53,539 nucleotides of DNA from Rhodopirellula sp. (GCA_012728855.1 JAAYEH010000178.1:1-53539), one strand, 5' to 3'; numbered from the stretch's first letter, positions 1-9,648 are shown. The notes: generated from the sequence alone by a model not told the origin. Numbers and translations: made by a program.

Positions 1-467
1 AAGCCATGTTCATCGGTGAGTTCGCACGACTCCAAGTCGGCTGTCAATTGGTAGCCGGGATATTTGGCCACGCGCTGGAAGAGTTCCTCGACCTGCTCCT
101 CGCTCAACACAATCGGCAGCATGACATTCTTAAAACAGTTGTTGTAGAAAATGTCGGCAAAGCTGGGGGCGAGGATCGCGCGGAAGCCATAGTCCTCCAG
201 CGCCCAAGGAGCGTGTTCCCGGCTGGAACCGCAGCCGAAATTGCGGCGCACCAAGAGAATACTGGCGCCCGAAAACTCCGGTCGATTCAACTCGAAGGCG
301 GGATTCGGCGAGCCGTCGTCCAGGTAACGCCAGTCGAAGAAAAGGAACTCGCCGAAGCCGGTCCGTTCGATCCGCTTGAGGAACTGCTTGGGGATGATCT
401 GATCCGTGTCGACATTGGACCGGTCCATGGGGGCAACCAGCCCGCTGTGCTCGGTAAAGGCTCGCAT
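1..467 (-). CDS. leuD: 3-isopropylmalate dehydratase small subunit (partial)
   Basis: Small subunit of isopropylmalate isomerase, which with LeuC converts 2- to 3-isopropylmalate in leucine synthesis in the cytosol. The reading frame starts at an ATG two bases beyond the leuC stop and runs off the window edge, so about 155 N-terminal residues are present and the C-terminus is missing. Visible family signatures are [20 protein letters not shown] at the start, then [25 protein letters not shown] (the swivel-domain substrate loop) and the [17 protein letters not shown] stretch. The tight leuC-leuD spacing indicates one transcript with translational coupling. Confidence 0.95.
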   Translation of the reverse strand, partial: MRAFTEHSGLVAPMDRSNVDTDQIIPKQFLKRIERTGFGEFLFFDWRYLDDGSPNPAFELNRPEFSGASILLVRRNFGCGSSREHAPWALEDYGFRAILAPSFADIFYNNCFKNVMLPIVLSEEQVEELFQRVAKYPGYQLTADLESCELTDEHG

Positions 468-469
468 AC

Positions 470-1885
470 TCACTTGTACTCCCATTGCCGAATATCGACA
501 AAATGTCCTGCGACGGCCGCTGCCGCCGCCATCGCGGGCGAAACGAGGTGCGTGCGGCCGCCCTTGCCTTGGCGGCCTTCGAAATTGCGGTTGCTCGTCG
601 AAGCACACCGCTCTTTCGCCTCCAACTTGTCCGGGTTCATCGCCAGGCACATACTGCAGCCGGCCTCGCGCCACTCCAGACCGGCTTCCGTGAAGATCTT
701 GTCGAGCCCCTCCGCCTCGGCCTGGCGTTTGACCAGTCCGCTGCCGGGCACCACCATTGCCTGCACTCCATCGGCCACGCGGCGGCCGCGGACGACGGCG
801 GCCGCGGCGCGGAGATCCTCGATGCGGCCGTTGGTGCATGAGCCGATGAAGACGCGATCCAGCCGGATGTCCTGGACCGTGGTTCCTTCTTTCAACCCCA
901 TGTACTCCAAAGCGTTGGCCGTCGCCTTCTGATCCGTCGGATCGGAGTCGTCGCCCGGACCGGGCACCTTGCCGCTGATGCCGACGACCTGCCCGGGATT
1001 GGTTCCCCAGGTAACCTGCGGCTCGATCTGGGCCGCTTGGAATATCTCCACACGGTCGTAGCTGGCATCGGGATCGGTCGGCAACTGTTTCCAGCGGTCG
1101 ACCGCGCCGTCAAAATCCTCGGGTGCGAACGGTCGGCCGCGGAGATACTGGTAGGTCGTATCGTCCGGCGCAATCAAGCCGGCGCGGGCGCCCGCCTCGA
1201 TCGACATATTGCAGACGGTCATTCGCTCCTCCATACTCATTGCTTGCACCGCTTCCCCGGTGTATTCGATGCAATAGCCGGTTCCGCCCTGCGTGGTGAT
1301 GCGGCCAATGAGATAGAGGATCATGTCTTTGGCGGTCACTCCGAACGGCAACCTGCCGTCGACGCGGATTTCCAGTGTCTTCGGCTTATACTGCAAGAGG
1401 GTCTGCGTGGCCAGCACATGCTCGACCTCGCTGGTGCCGATACCGAACGCCAACGCGCCGAATGCCCCGTGGGTAGCCGTGTGACTGTCGCCGCAGACAA
1501 TGGTCATGCCGGGCTGAGTGAAACCCAGTTCCGGGCCGATGACGTGGACGATCCCCTGGTTCTTGTCCGACAGATCGTAGAGCCGGACGCCGAACTGATG
1601 GCAGTTCGCCCGAAGGGTGTCGATCTGTTGCTTGGAAATCGGGTCGAGAATCGGAAGGGAGCGGTCCGTCGTGGGGACGTTGTGATCGGCCGTGGCCACC
1701 GTGCGCTCGGGCCGGCGAACGCGACGGCCGGCCAGCCGCAGTCCCTCGAAGGCCTGTGGGCTGGTCACTTCGTGGACGAGGTGCAGGTCGATGTAGAGAA
1801 TCGTCTGCTTCCCCGACTCGGCATGGACAACGTGGTTGTCCCAAATCTTCTCGAACATCGTCCGGGGATGAGAGGATGATGACAT
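470..1885 (-). CDS. leuC: 3-isopropylmalate dehydratase large subunit
   Basis: Large, catalytic subunit of isopropylmalate isomerase (aconitase superfamily), 471 residues, the usual length for LeuC. The three cysteines that bind the 4Fe-4S cluster are visible: C350 in FIGSCTNGR and C410/C413 in [13 protein letters not shown]. The [20 protein letters not shown] stretch (131-150) is the typical aconitase-type active-site segment. The ATG at 1885 gives the expected short leader before [12 protein letters not shown]; the internal ATG at 1858 is possible but less family-like. It is followed two bases later by leuD. Confidence 0.97.
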   Translation of the reverse strand: MSSSSHPRTMFEKIWDNHVVHAESGKQTILYIDLHLVHEVTSPQAFEGLRLAGRRVRRPERTVATADHNVPTTDRSLPILDPISKQQIDTLRANCHQFGVRLYDLSDKNQGIVHVIGPELGFTQPGMTIVCGDSHTATHGAFGALAFGIGTSEVEHVLATQTLLQYKPKTLEIRVDGRLPFGVTAKDMILYLIGRITTQGGTGYCIEYTGEAVQAMSMEERMTVCNMSIEAGARAGLIAPDDTTYQYLRGRPFAPEDFDGAVDRWKQLPTDPDASYDRVEIFQAAQIEPQVTWGTNPGQVVGISGKVPGPGDDSDPTDQKATANALEYMGLKEGTTVQDIRLDRVFIGSCTNGRIEDLRAAAAVVRGRRVADGVQAMVVPGSGLVKRQAEAEGLDKIFTEAGLEWREAGCSMCLAMNPDKLEAKERCASTSNRNFEGRQGKGGRTHLVSPAMAAAAAVAGHFVDIRQWEYK

Positions 1886-2015
1886 AGCGGGTGGCTACAG
1901 GTTCGGATGGGGGTGGTGAAAAAATCGGCCGGTGCCGGGAAAGACGATACGTACTTCGCCGAGCAATTGGACGACAAACCTCTTAGTATAACCTGCCAGG
2001 GAGCGGGTTTGAAGG

Positions 2016-3656
2016 CTAAGCGACCGCAAACTGCCGTTGTTGCTGCCACCAACGGGCAGCCGCCTGCCGCGACCAATCGGCGGCGGCTTCGCAGTCGGCG
2101 AGGGCATCGGCCAAACTGGCGGCGTCCGGATAACGATCGTCCGGATCTTTGGCAAGGCATCGCAGCACCGTTCGCTCGATATCCGCGGGCGTTTCCGGCT
2201 GGTGGGCGGACGGGGGGATCACTTCCTGATGGGCATGGGCAAACATTACTTTGATCGGTTTCTCGCCCTCGAACGGAGGTCGGCCAGTCAACAGGTAATA
2301 GGCGACCGCGCCCAAAGAGTAGATATCGCTGCGAGCGTCGGGTTCGCGCTCGCCGATGGCCTGTTCCGGCGACATGAACAACGGAGAACCCGTGATGGCC
2401 CCTTCGGCGGTCAACTCCAGCGCCTGATCGTCGACAATCGGCTTGACGAGCCCGAAGTCGAGCAACTTGGCGACATCATAGACTCCGCCCTGGTGCGCCG
2501 CGAAGATGTTGCCCGGCTTGATGTCGCGATGAATGAGGCCGGCCGAGTGCGCTTCGCCCAACGCATCGCAAGCCTGACGCAGCAGGTAGATTACCCGTGC
2601 CGGCGGGAGCGGCCCGTAGCGATCGACAAGTTCCGCCAGACTCATCCCCGGTAGATACTCCATCACGTAGTAAAACGTGCCGTCTTCCGCCACGCCATAG
2701 TCGAAAATCTCGACGGTGTTCCAGTGCGTCAGCCTCGCGGTTGCCTGCACTTCGCGCTGAAAGCGCGCCAGCACGCGAGGATCTCCCGCCTTATCCGGCC
2801 GAATGAGCTTCACGACGCAGGGCCGCTTGAGCAACTGGTGCTCGGCCAGATACACCTCGCCCATCCCGCCGGCGCCGATCATCTCCTTCAGGCGGTATTG
2901 CCCCAATTGCCTCGCTTCAAAGGCCGCTCGCCGCAACGACCCTATCGTATCGACGCCGAAGACGGCCGCGACCGCGGAGATGGCAAGCATGAGAACCAGT
3001 GTGATCAAATCGTCCCAGGTGACGAGACGAGCCAAACCCGCATCCGTCGCCATCGTCACCAGCAGCATGACCACGGGCGCGGCGGCAATCAACCCGATCA
3101 CCCCCGAGGCACGCCGCAGACTGTTGGGGATGAACAGGGCATACGTGAAAATAAGCACCAGCCAGGCACCGATCGGAGCCTGGAAGAAACCAACGTCCGC
3201 GCTTTCACGGGCGAGCGCGTACTGAAAAAGCAGAAACAACCCCGCCGGCAGCCCGAAAACGGCCAGTTCCGCTCCACGAAGCCAGCCGATGCGAGCCTCG
3301 CACTGCCGCCAAAGCATAAGAGCGATCGCCGCCAGCGCCGCCGTCACGACGGTATGGGAGGCGAAGAAAAACAGTCCGAAACCATCCGAAAAATCCGCCA
3401 GAAACAGGTGCCGGACCAAGAAGATGGCGCAGCTAGCCAGCAGCACTCCCGCAGCCAGTCTCAATCGTCCTTGAAGCAGGCACGCCGTTTCCGCGGTAAG
3501 TTCCCCGCCACTTCCCTCCACCAGACATACGGCAGGGCATCGCGGCTTGGCAGCACCATCCCCGGCTTCCTCACGCTCGATCTCGGTCGAGGTCGCGGCA
3601 TCCAGGGTGACATCTTCCAGAGTCGGGGGCGTGGTCTTCCGGATCAAGGAGGGCAT
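2016..3656 (-). CDS. Membrane Ser/Thr protein kinase, N-terminal six-helix domain
   Basis: Hanks-type protein kinase of 546 residues. An acidic N-terminus (1-60) is followed by six predicted membrane helices (about 66-86, 94-116, 128-150, 158-178, 185-204 and 216-236) and then a complete C-terminal kinase domain (254-525). Catalytic features are intact: glycine loop GAGGMGEVY (261-269), lysine K283 in VVKLI, HRDIKPGN (377-383, D378), DFG at 400-402 and SPEQ in the activation segment. Many planctomycetal kinases have the kinase first and one helix after it; here the order is reversed, so the membrane part may act as sensor or anchor. The frame stays open upstream to 3896, but that part looks non-coding; ATG 3656 is an inferred start. 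Confidence 0.9.
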   Translation of the reverse strand: MPSLIRKTTPPTLEDVTLDAATSTEIEREEAGDGAAKPRCPAVCLVEGSGGELTAETACLLQGRLRLAAGVLLASCAIFLVRHLFLADFSDGFGLFFFASHTVVTAALAAIALMLWRQCEARIGWLRGAELAVFGLPAGLFLLFQYALARESADVGFFQAPIGAWLVLIFTYALFIPNSLRRASGVIGLIAAAPVVMLLVTMATDAGLARLVTWDDLITLVLMLAISAVAAVFGVDTIGSLRRAAFEARQLGQYRLKEMIGAGGMGEVYLAEHQLLKRPCVVKLIRPDKAGDPRVLARFQREVQATARLTHWNTVEIFDYGVAEDGTFYYVMEYLPGMSLAELVDRYGPLPPARVIYLLRQACDALGEAHSAGLIHRDIKPGNIFAAHQGGVYDVAKLLDFGLVKPIVDDQALELTAEGAITGSPLFMSPEQAIGEREPDARSDIYSLGAVAYYLLTGRPPFEGEKPIKVMFAHAHQEVIPPSAHQPETPADIERTVLRCLAKDPDDRYPDAASLADALADCEAAADWSRQAAARWWQQQRQFAVA

Positions 3657-3972
3657 GACAGGCGGACGGCTGGAGTGGATAGTCTTGGAGGCCCTAACGA
3701 AACGGCAACCGGCGCCGAGCCAAGCTTTCGCAAGACGCGCAGAATCCGTGTCCCGGCGAGTGCCTGTCCCCGTTTTGTGAGAGCCTCGTAGGCGAGCGGC
3801 AGGAAGTCGCTTCCCGGCAGCCCGGCTGCTACCCTGACATAAAGGCGATAGTGTAACGATGGACTCCAGGCGAGCAGCCTCGCTGCTAATTGGCAACTTT
3901 ACTGCGGCCGCTCACCTTAGCACTATCATATACAGGTCGCCCCGCCCTGGCGATGGTTCTTTGCCCGGCGAC
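3657..3972. other. Intergenic region upstream of kinase gene
   Basis: About 316 bases between the inferred kinase start and the stop of the methyltransferase-like gene. The kinase frame is open through much of it, but the translation (arginine-rich, low complexity) resembles no domain. It presumably carries the kinase promoter; no clear promoter, repeat or RNA gene was recognised. Confidence 0.4.
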
Positions 3973-4524
3973 TCAGGCAGCTCGCCGCCCCACACCCGCC
4001 GAGGCCAGTGACCGGATTTCTTCTTGCGATACCATCGAGAATTGTCGGCCATCCCCACAAATGGGCTCGATTATTACCACAGATGAGGAGTGAATCAGCC
4101 TGGGGATGTAGAACCATGCCCGGCCGCACTCCCCCATATCCTGACCGGAGGAGATGACGACGAGGTCGAAGATACCCAAACGGTTGGCGAAACCGGACAT
4201 GACCGAAAGCGGATCCCCGGGCAAAAGTCGAATTCTTGCTCCCGTGGATCGCAGCAGGCGGTGGGCGTTTTTCAGGGTGAGTCCGGGGGCTGCCACTGGC
4301 GGGCGGGCTTCAAAACAATCCACGCCCACGTAGTCGATCTGATCGGCTGGCGTATCCTGAGTGGCAACCTCGATCATGCGCACCGCTCGCTCGCCGTTGC
4401 CAACGCCGAACTCAAGTATTCTCCGGGGTTTGTGCTGGTGAATCGTTCGATAGACGGCGCGATTCCCGGACGGCTTGGATAGATAGAGAAGGTAGTGTAG
4501 CTTCAGGCAGCGTGTGACGGACAA
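3973..4524 (-). CDS. Class I SAM-dependent methyltransferase-like protein
   Basis: Predicted protein of 183 residues. The segment RRILEFGVGNGERAVRMIE matches the glycine-rich SAM-binding motif I of Rossmann-fold methyltransferases, followed by an acidic strand end in DYVGVDCFEAR. FDLVVISSGQDMGE resembles the post-motif strand. No substrate-specific motif was recognised, so the substrate is unknown. The start is taken as TTG at 4524 because an AGGGAGGG ribosome-binding site lies just upstream; an in-frame ATG at 4680 would add 52 arginine-rich residues that look untranslated. It lies between the kinase and thioredoxin-like genes on the same strand. Confidence 0.6.
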   Translation of the reverse strand: MSVTRCLKLHYLLYLSKPSGNRAVYRTIHQHKPRRILEFGVGNGERAVRMIEVATQDTPADQIDYVGVDCFEARPPVAAPGLTLKNAHRLLRSTGARIRLLPGDPLSVMSGFANRLGIFDLVVISSGQDMGECGRAWFYIPRLIHSSSVVIIEPICGDGRQFSMVSQEEIRSLASAGVGRRAA

Positions 4525-4690
4525 GGTGCCCTCCCTGGCGGTGTCCTGTGCTGGATGACTTGGTGCAATCGCTCCTGAGGTAGATTTCGGCTGAGGTTTC
4601 CTGCAAGTCGAGCAGAAATCAAATCTTCGCCATCGACGCCGCAGACTCCCGTGTCGCCGCAGGTTCCGTAATTGCGTCACTCGCGATTGT

Positions 4691-5140
4691 TCAACGCGAG
4701 ACGGTTGTCATCACCGATGCCTGTCGTTGGGCTGCTGTGGTGGCCGCGTTCAATTTCAGCCCTTCATGGATGAATTGTTCGACCGAAGCCACGCTTTGGC
4801 CGCCCACCAGCTTTCGTCGCAACCATCCGCCGGCAGTGTTGCGAAACATGAGCAATTGGGGAATCGGTCCGCCTCCAATCAGTTGTTGCGACAGTCCGCG
4901 ATCCACGTCCGGATCAACCTGCGCAAAACAGACCTGGTTGAGCACTCCGCGCTTCCGCACCTCTGGCAGAATGTGCTTCTTCATCGTCTGGCACGGGGGG
5001 CACCACTGCGTGCTCACAAACACGACCATCGGTGATCCGGTGGCCATCGCTTCGCGATACGCCTCCGCGTAGTTTTCCCCTTCAGCGCCATTTGCCATAG
5101 TGGCGGCTTGCAGTACCGTGGCGAGCACGAGACAGGTCAT
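4691..5140 (-). CDS. Exported thioredoxin-fold protein
   Basis: Small exported thioredoxin-family protein, 149 residues. A short hydrophobic signal peptide (about 1-18, ending before ANGAEG) is followed by the fold. The active-site motif WCPPC occurs in FVSTQWCPPCQTMKKHILPEV, and GGPIPQLLMF supplies the expected cis-proline. It probably acts as a periplasmic thiol oxidoreductase, or as a thioredoxin-like domain of unknown partner. The start ATG has a strong AGGAAGGA ribosome-binding site seven bases upstream. No partner gene for cytochrome c maturation or disulfide exchange is adjacent, so its specific client cannot be assigned. Confidence 0.85.
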   Translation of the reverse strand: MTCLVLATVLQAATMANGAEGENYAEAYREAMATGSPMVVFVSTQWCPPCQTMKKHILPEVRKRGVLNQVCFAQVDPDVDRGLSQQLIGGGPIPQLLMFRNTAGGWLRRKLVGGQSVASVEQFIHEGLKLNAATTAAQRQASVMTTVSR

Positions 5141-5550
5141 TGCGGCGATCCTTCCTCAAAGTGGCATTACCTGGACCCGAAAAACATGGGCGACCGGACG
5201 CATCGCATTAGAATCGAATCGACCCAGTGCTCCGTATTCGTCCTAACCCGAAATTGCCAGTCTACTGAATATGAAGCACTTGGCAAGTGGGGAAAGGGAG
5301 TGAAATTTTTCCGCGCCCTCCGGTGGGTTCGGTAGCCTCATTCAGCGAAGTTATTTGCATCGCATTGCCTGTTAAGATAGCGAACATCGCCGATAGTATT
5401 TAGGATAATTGGGAATGATAGACAATTTAAGAAGACAACGGCGTTTTTTCGGAAAAAAGCCGCGGCAAACCATCTATTAGCCCGCCCGCGTTGCGTACTG
5501 GGTGGGCTCTGCGGGAATGGACGGATACCGGCCTGGCTAATGTGGGACGG
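5141..5550. other. AT-richer intergenic region with A/T hairpin
   Basis: 410 bases without a supported gene, between the thioredoxin-like start and the ketosynthase-like stop. The central part (about 5340-5450) is clearly more AT-rich than the surroundings and probably holds the promoter of the thioredoxin-like gene. A hairpin at 5439-5462 (CGGC-g-TTTTTT / AAAAAA-GCCG, loop CGG, one bulged base) lies about 90 bases beyond the ketosynthase stop; it may end that transcript, but it lacks a flanking U tract. Confidence 0.4.
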
Positions 5551-6816
5551 CTACCCCATCGTGCCGATCACCAGAGCCGCTGCTTGCCCGATCGGTGTAC
5601 GGTTTACCAAAAGAACCGCTCTGTTCAAACAGGTCATGGGTTCCTCACGGACGAGGTGAACAGGGCAGTGCGGATCGAGGTTTTCGCAGTTGAGCGTGGG
5701 CAGAGCCAGCCCGGCCTCGAGCGACAGGATGCCGGCTGCTATCTCAACTGCCCCGGCAGCGGCCCCCAAGTTGCCGAAATAGCTCTTGGGCGCGGTGACC
5801 AATACGCTGCCCAGCACGTCGCGAATCGCTGCGGCTTCGATCCGGTCTTCATCGACCGTGCCGACGCCATGCGCGTTGACATACCCAAGCTGCGATGGTT
5901 TCAGGCCGGCTCGCTCAACGGCTCCTACCAGCACGCGACGTAAACCGGCGCCAGTGGCCCCACCGTTGCAACGCCACGCTTCGCTCGCAGACGAAAAGCC
6001 GAGAATCCTTGCGAGAACCTTCGCTCCTCGAGCTTGGGCGTGAGCAAGGCTCTCCAGAACCAGCACGGCCGCGCCTTCGCCGATCACCTCGCCGTCACGA
6101 TCGCAATCGAACGGCCGCGGCACCGCGGTGGGATCGCTATTGCGCGACGCCCTGCCCAGCGACGAATATCGAACCCAGTCGAACGGCTCGATCTGCGAAC
6201 TCGCTCCCCCTGCCATCATCACATCGGCTGCGCCCCGTTGAATGGCTCTTGCCGCTTCAGCGACAGCCAGAAGGCTGGAGACCTCTCCGTGATGAATCGT
6301 ATTGTTGGGGCCCCGCGCATCGTGGGCGATGGAGACGTGCGAGGCGATCATGTTGGGCAGAACCCGGAGAAAACTGAGCGGAAAACTGGCTGCCATCCCT
6401 TCCGTGCCCCACCGACTCAAATCGAATCGGCCGTCCGTAATACAGCGGCGATAGGGCTCTTCACTTTCCTCAACGGAACCACAAATTCGATCGGCCCCAA
6501 GGACGACGCCAAACCGATCGGGATCGACGCTGCCGGCGGCGATGCCGGCCTCCTGGCAGGCCAATACGGAAGCGGCAATGCCGAGTTGGGCATCGCGAGA
6601 CATGACCTTCATCGCCTTGCGATTGGCAATGAACGTCTTCGGGGAGAAACCCTTGACCTCGGCAGAGACCTTCACGGGCAGGTCCGATGGGTCGACTGCC
6701 TGCAGCCGCCCCACCCCCGATCGTCCGCTCAAGAGCGAATCCCAAAAGGGTTCTCGGCCGATACCGATCGGGCTGACAACGCCCACACCCGTGATCACGA
6801 CTTCTACTGGTGGCAT
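5551..6816 (-). CDS. Beta-ketoacyl synthase homologue lacking catalytic Cys
   Basis: Thiolase-fold protein of 421 residues, the length of FabF/KAS II. Family features are present throughout: VVITGVGVVSPIG at the N-terminus, DARGPNNTI, RPFDCDRDGEVIGEGAAVLVLE and NAHGVGT. The active site is altered. The nucleophilic Cys position (after GPNNTI) is Glu178 in IHHGEVSS; the first His is kept (H316 in NAHG); the second His is Asn349 in KSYFGNLGAAAG. It is therefore unlikely to condense acyl chains by the normal Cys-His-His mechanism. It could be a chain-length-factor-like partner or a decarboxylase-type KS, but no acyl carrier protein or second KS is nearby. GTG 6828 is an alternative start. Confidence 0.85.
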   Translation of the reverse strand: MPPVEVVITGVGVVSPIGIGREPFWDSLLSGRSGVGRLQAVDPSDLPVKVSAEVKGFSPKTFIANRKAMKVMSRDAQLGIAASVLACQEAGIAAGSVDPDRFGVVLGADRICGSVEESEEPYRRCITDGRFDLSRWGTEGMAASFPLSFLRVLPNMIASHVSIAHDARGPNNTIHHGEVSSLLAVAEAARAIQRGAADVMMAGGASSQIEPFDWVRYSSLGRASRNSDPTAVPRPFDCDRDGEVIGEGAAVLVLESLAHAQARGAKVLARILGFSSASEAWRCNGGATGAGLRRVLVGAVERAGLKPSQLGYVNAHGVGTVDEDRIEAAAIRDVLGSVLVTAPKSYFGNLGAAAGAVEIAAGILSLEAGLALPTLNCENLDPHCPVHLVREEPMTCLNRAVLLVNRTPIGQAAALVIGTMG

Positions 6817-6930
6817 AGCTCTACCCACATTGGCGGACCGCCTGACTTGCCGGCGGTGGTCTATCCAGGTCTATCGAACCGTTGGTTTGGAAATCTTACA
6901 TTATCCTCACTGATCGTCCGCAGTGGTGGT

Positions 6931-7443
6931 ATGATTGACGCCCTCCCTGCCTCTTTCATAATGGGTGAGTGGAGCAACTCGCCGATGAAAGCACTCCTGT
7001 CAAACCTGATTTCGAAGCGACCAACCTTTCCAGGCAATGGTCGTGCTTGGAATATCGCTTGTCGCACGGCACATATCGCTTCGATGGGGGTACTGCTCGG
7101 TGGCCACGCCTATGACGTACCGGCATCACGATTGCTGACCGCCCTTTGGCTCACCATCGGCACGGGGTTGGTCATGATCGCTCTCGAATCGGGAGGAAGC
7201 CTCGTCTGGTTCCACCAAGGGCGAGGCTTGATGACACTGGCAAAACTGGCACTGATGCTGCTGGTGCCCGTGCTGTGGAAGTGGCGGCTGCCGATTCTGC
7301 TCTTGGTGGTCATCCTGGCTTCGGTCGGTTCCCACATGCCCGCGCGTTACCGCTACTATTCCGTACTCTACCGAGAGATCCTCCGTTGCCACGGCGGTGC
7401 CGGCGATTCCCGACTCAACGGCGAACCGGGGCGGGATTCCTGA
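6931..7443 (+). CDS. Small integral membrane protein, unknown function
   Basis: Predicted membrane protein of up to 170 residues, divergent from the ketosynthase-like gene. After a basic N-terminus (SKRPTFPGNGRAWNIACRTAHIA) there are about four hydrophobic segments: HIASMGVLLGGHAYDV, LLTALWLTIGTGLVMIALESG, LALMLLVPVLW and LPILLLVVILASVG. The histidine-bearing first helix (TAHIASMGVLLGGH) might bind a metal or haem, but this is speculation. Start choice is uncertain between ATG 6931, 6961 and 6985; the last begins MKALLSNLI and has GGAG 11 bases upstream. The residues after 145 are polar and less convincing. Confidence 0.65.
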   Translation: MIDALPASFIMGEWSNSPMKALLSNLISKRPTFPGNGRAWNIACRTAHIASMGVLLGGHAYDVPASRLLTALWLTIGTGLVMIALESGGSLVWFHQGRGLMTLAKLALMLLVPVLWKWRLPILLLVVILASVGSHMPARYRYYSVLYREILRCHGGAGDSRLNGEPGRDS

Positions 7444-7470
7444 TCGCCACCGCTGAGAACCGCTCCCCCG

Positions 7471-7968
7471 CTACCGCACCGCCGTCGGGAATACGACCTG
7501 TGGACGCCGTGGTTCAATGGCAGTCAATCCGTCCGGCTCCGCCTCGCAACGGCCGGCTTTCGCGACGACAAATGGATTCCGGATTCGAAGCGGCATCTTC
7601 GTAATCCGGGTCGACGTCGGCTTGGATAGCGTGTTCTCTTGGGGAACATGGGGATTGGGCACAACGACGGGCGCGACAGGGATGACTTCCGGGGTGCGAG
7701 TGCCCGGTGGATACGCGAACGGGCTATAGCCGTAGGTCCGTGGGACCGGAAAGCTATAGTAGACCGGCGGGTGCAGTGCGTGATAGGCAATGTACTCGCG
7801 GGAATAGGCGCTCCAAGGACTCCAACCGGACCAGCCGCCCCAACACCCGCCGCAGCTCTCGGAAAGAAACGGCGAGGCCGGAGAGCGAATCTCGTCGGCC
7901 TCGAGCGCCGAACTCGTGAACGCCAACACCGCGGCACACACTACCAAAAGCCGAATCACGGACAACAT
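7471..7968 (-). CDS. Secreted Pro/Tyr-rich small protein, unknown
   Basis: Predicted secreted protein of 165 residues. An N-terminal signal peptide (MLSVIRLLVVCAAVLAFTSS) is followed by a Gly/Trp/Ser patch (CGGCWGGWSGWSPWS), a Tyr/Pro-rich section (HPPVYYSFPVPRTYGYSPFAYPPG) and a Val/Pro-rich section. The low-complexity, aromatic and proline-rich composition is typical of planctomycetal exported small proteins of unknown role, possibly cell-wall or surface associated. The function is not recognised. Signal peptide plus fixed reading frame support it as a real gene. Confidence 0.6.
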   Translation of the reverse strand: MLSVIRLLVVCAAVLAFTSSALEADEIRSPASPFLSESCGGCWGGWSGWSPWSAYSREYIAYHALHPPVYYSFPVPRTYGYSPFAYPPGTRTPEVIPVAPVVVPNPHVPQENTLSKPTSTRITKMPLRIRNPFVVAKAGRCEAEPDGLTAIEPRRPQVVFPTAVR

Positions 7969-8095
7969 CGCTTACCCTCCGCTTTGAATAGCCTGCTTAA
8001 TTTGCCTATCTATCCATCCAGGCTAATCAAAATCGGTGTAGATACAACCAGCAGATCCGCGTTTTCCGCAATCTACCTCTAAATAGGTAGTTGTA

Positions 8096-8308
8096 CTAGT
8101 TTCCGTCCTCGGAGACTTTTGCGGCGGGTTGCCCTACTTCTGAGCCCGGCTCCTGTGGCTTCTCGGCGGCGTGGTCGTCCGACTCCGTCGCAATCGGGAT
8201 GTCAAAAACGATATGCCCGAGTTCCTCTTCGGGGATTGCCGGTTCGCATCCGGACAACAACGCCAATACCATTGCCGATCCTCCAAGCCATCGCAGCCTA
8301 GCACGCAT
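8096..8308 (-). CDS. Small lipoprotein, unknown function
   Basis: Predicted 70-residue lipoprotein. The N-terminus MRARLRWLGGSAMVLALLSG is a basic-hydrophobic signal ending in the lipobox LLSGC, with the lipidated cysteine at residue 21. The mature part (EPAIPEEELGHIVFDIPIATES...) is acidic and ends in a charged, disordered tail. The start is placed at ATG 8308, because the 19 residues available upstream do not add to the signal. It is divergent from queG, 114 bases away. No function was recognised. Confidence 0.65.
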   Translation of the reverse strand: MRARLRWLGGSAMVLALLSGCEPAIPEEELGHIVFDIPIATESDDHAAEKPQEPGSEVGQPAAKVSEDGN

Positions 8309-8422
8309 TTTCAACTCCGCCGTCTTGCCCGAGAAAGGGGTAAAATAGATCACAACCAAGAGCAAATCTCTCTTGTTTCACCGATTCTAAGCAGAGCCGC
8401 CCTGTCCCGGAACCCCCGCATT

Positions 8423-9544
8423 GTGGATCCAGCCACACTCACCAAGCGACTCAAGACCAGGGCTCAGCGTTTGGGTTTCGAGTTGGCCGGCGCTTGTCCG
8501 GCGGTGTCTCCACCGGGTCTCGATCACTTTCGGCAATGGCTCGCATCGGGGTACGCGGGAGAGATGCATTACTTGGCCGACCGTGCCGCCGCTTACGAAC
8601 ATCCCAAGCACATCCTGGACGGCGCCCGCAGCATTCTGATGCTGGCGGCGAACTACCACGGGGATCCGCCGACCGCTGCCCGCAATGGCCAGGGCCGGAT
8701 TTCGCGGTATGCGTGGGGCACCGACTATCACGATAGTCTTCGCCGGCGGCTTCGTGTGCTGGCCGATTTTCACCGTGAACTGACGCCGCGGGCTGCCGTC
8801 CGCGGCGTCGTCGACACGGCGCCGCTGCTGGAGCGAGAGTTCGCCCAACTTGCCGGATTGGGATGGATCGGCAAGAACACTCTCCTGTTGAATCGGCAAC
8901 TGGGTAGCTGGATCTTTCTCGCCGCTCTGTTGAGCAGCGAACCTCTGAAGTATGATGGGCCCGTCAACTCCAATTATTGCGGCACATGCCGGGCCTGTCT
9001 CGAAGCCTGCCCCACCGGCGCGTTGGTCGAACCGTACCGACTCGACGCTCGTCGCTGCATCAGCTATCTGACGATCGAGCTGCGTGGTCCGGTGCCCGAG
9101 GCGATTCGTGAGCCGATGGGCGATTGGCTATTTGGCTGCGATGTATGCCAGGAAGTCTGTCCCTGGAACCGCCGCAGTCCAATGAGTCTCGAGTCGGCAT
9201 TTCGGCCCGACGGCGACGGGAATCCGGTCGACCTGTCCGATCTGTTTTTTTGGGACGAGGAGACCTTTCGGCAGCGCTTTCGCCCCTCGCCTTTGTGGCG
9301 GGCACGGCGGCGGGGCATCCTCCGCAACGCGGCCGTCGTGCTCGGCAACCGGCCGTCGCCGAGCGCATTCTCCGCACTCGTTCGAGGATTGAACGACGTC
9401 GAGCCGTTGGTCCGAGGCGCGTGCGCATGGGCGCTGCTCCGATACGACGGAAACCAAGCGAGGTCGGCTCTGGCCGATCGGCTCTCCGTGGAAGAGGATC
9501 CCGAAGTGCGGCGCGAGCTTCGGCGCGGACAGTCGCCGAAATAA
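8423..9544 (+). CDS. queG: Epoxyqueuosine reductase
   Basis: QueG, the cobalamin- and iron-sulfur-dependent enzyme that reduces epoxyqueuosine to queuosine in tRNA, cytosolic. The 373-residue protein has the N-terminal reductase domain (LGFELAGACPA; RISRYAWGTDYHD; VVDTAPLLEREFAQLAGLGWIGKNT), then two ferredoxin-like cluster motifs, CGTCRACLEACPTGA and CDVCQEVCPWN, and a C-terminal HEAT-like tail. All are diagnostic for QueG. No ATG is available near the conserved start, so GTG 8423 (reads MDPATLTKRLKTRAQRLGF) is chosen; its ribosome-binding site is weak. Confidence 0.95.
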   Translation: MDPATLTKRLKTRAQRLGFELAGACPAVSPPGLDHFRQWLASGYAGEMHYLADRAAAYEHPKHILDGARSILMLAANYHGDPPTAARNGQGRISRYAWGTDYHDSLRRRLRVLADFHRELTPRAAVRGVVDTAPLLEREFAQLAGLGWIGKNTLLLNRQLGSWIFLAALLSSEPLKYDGPVNSNYCGTCRACLEACPTGALVEPYRLDARRCISYLTIELRGPVPEAIREPMGDWLFGCDVCQEVCPWNRRSPMSLESAFRPDGDGNPVDLSDLFFWDEETFRQRFRPSPLWRARRRGILRNAAVVLGNRPSPSAFSALVRGLNDVEPLVRGACAWALLRYDGNQARSALADRLSVEEDPEVRRELRRGQSPK

Positions 9545-9648
9545 CGGCGGCGCAAAGGCAAACCACCGGGAGAAACCGGCGGTAGATTGGAATGAAACAC
9601 AAGAATCGCCAGTGAAGGCCGAGCCTGCCCTCGTGTCCGGAAAGACTC

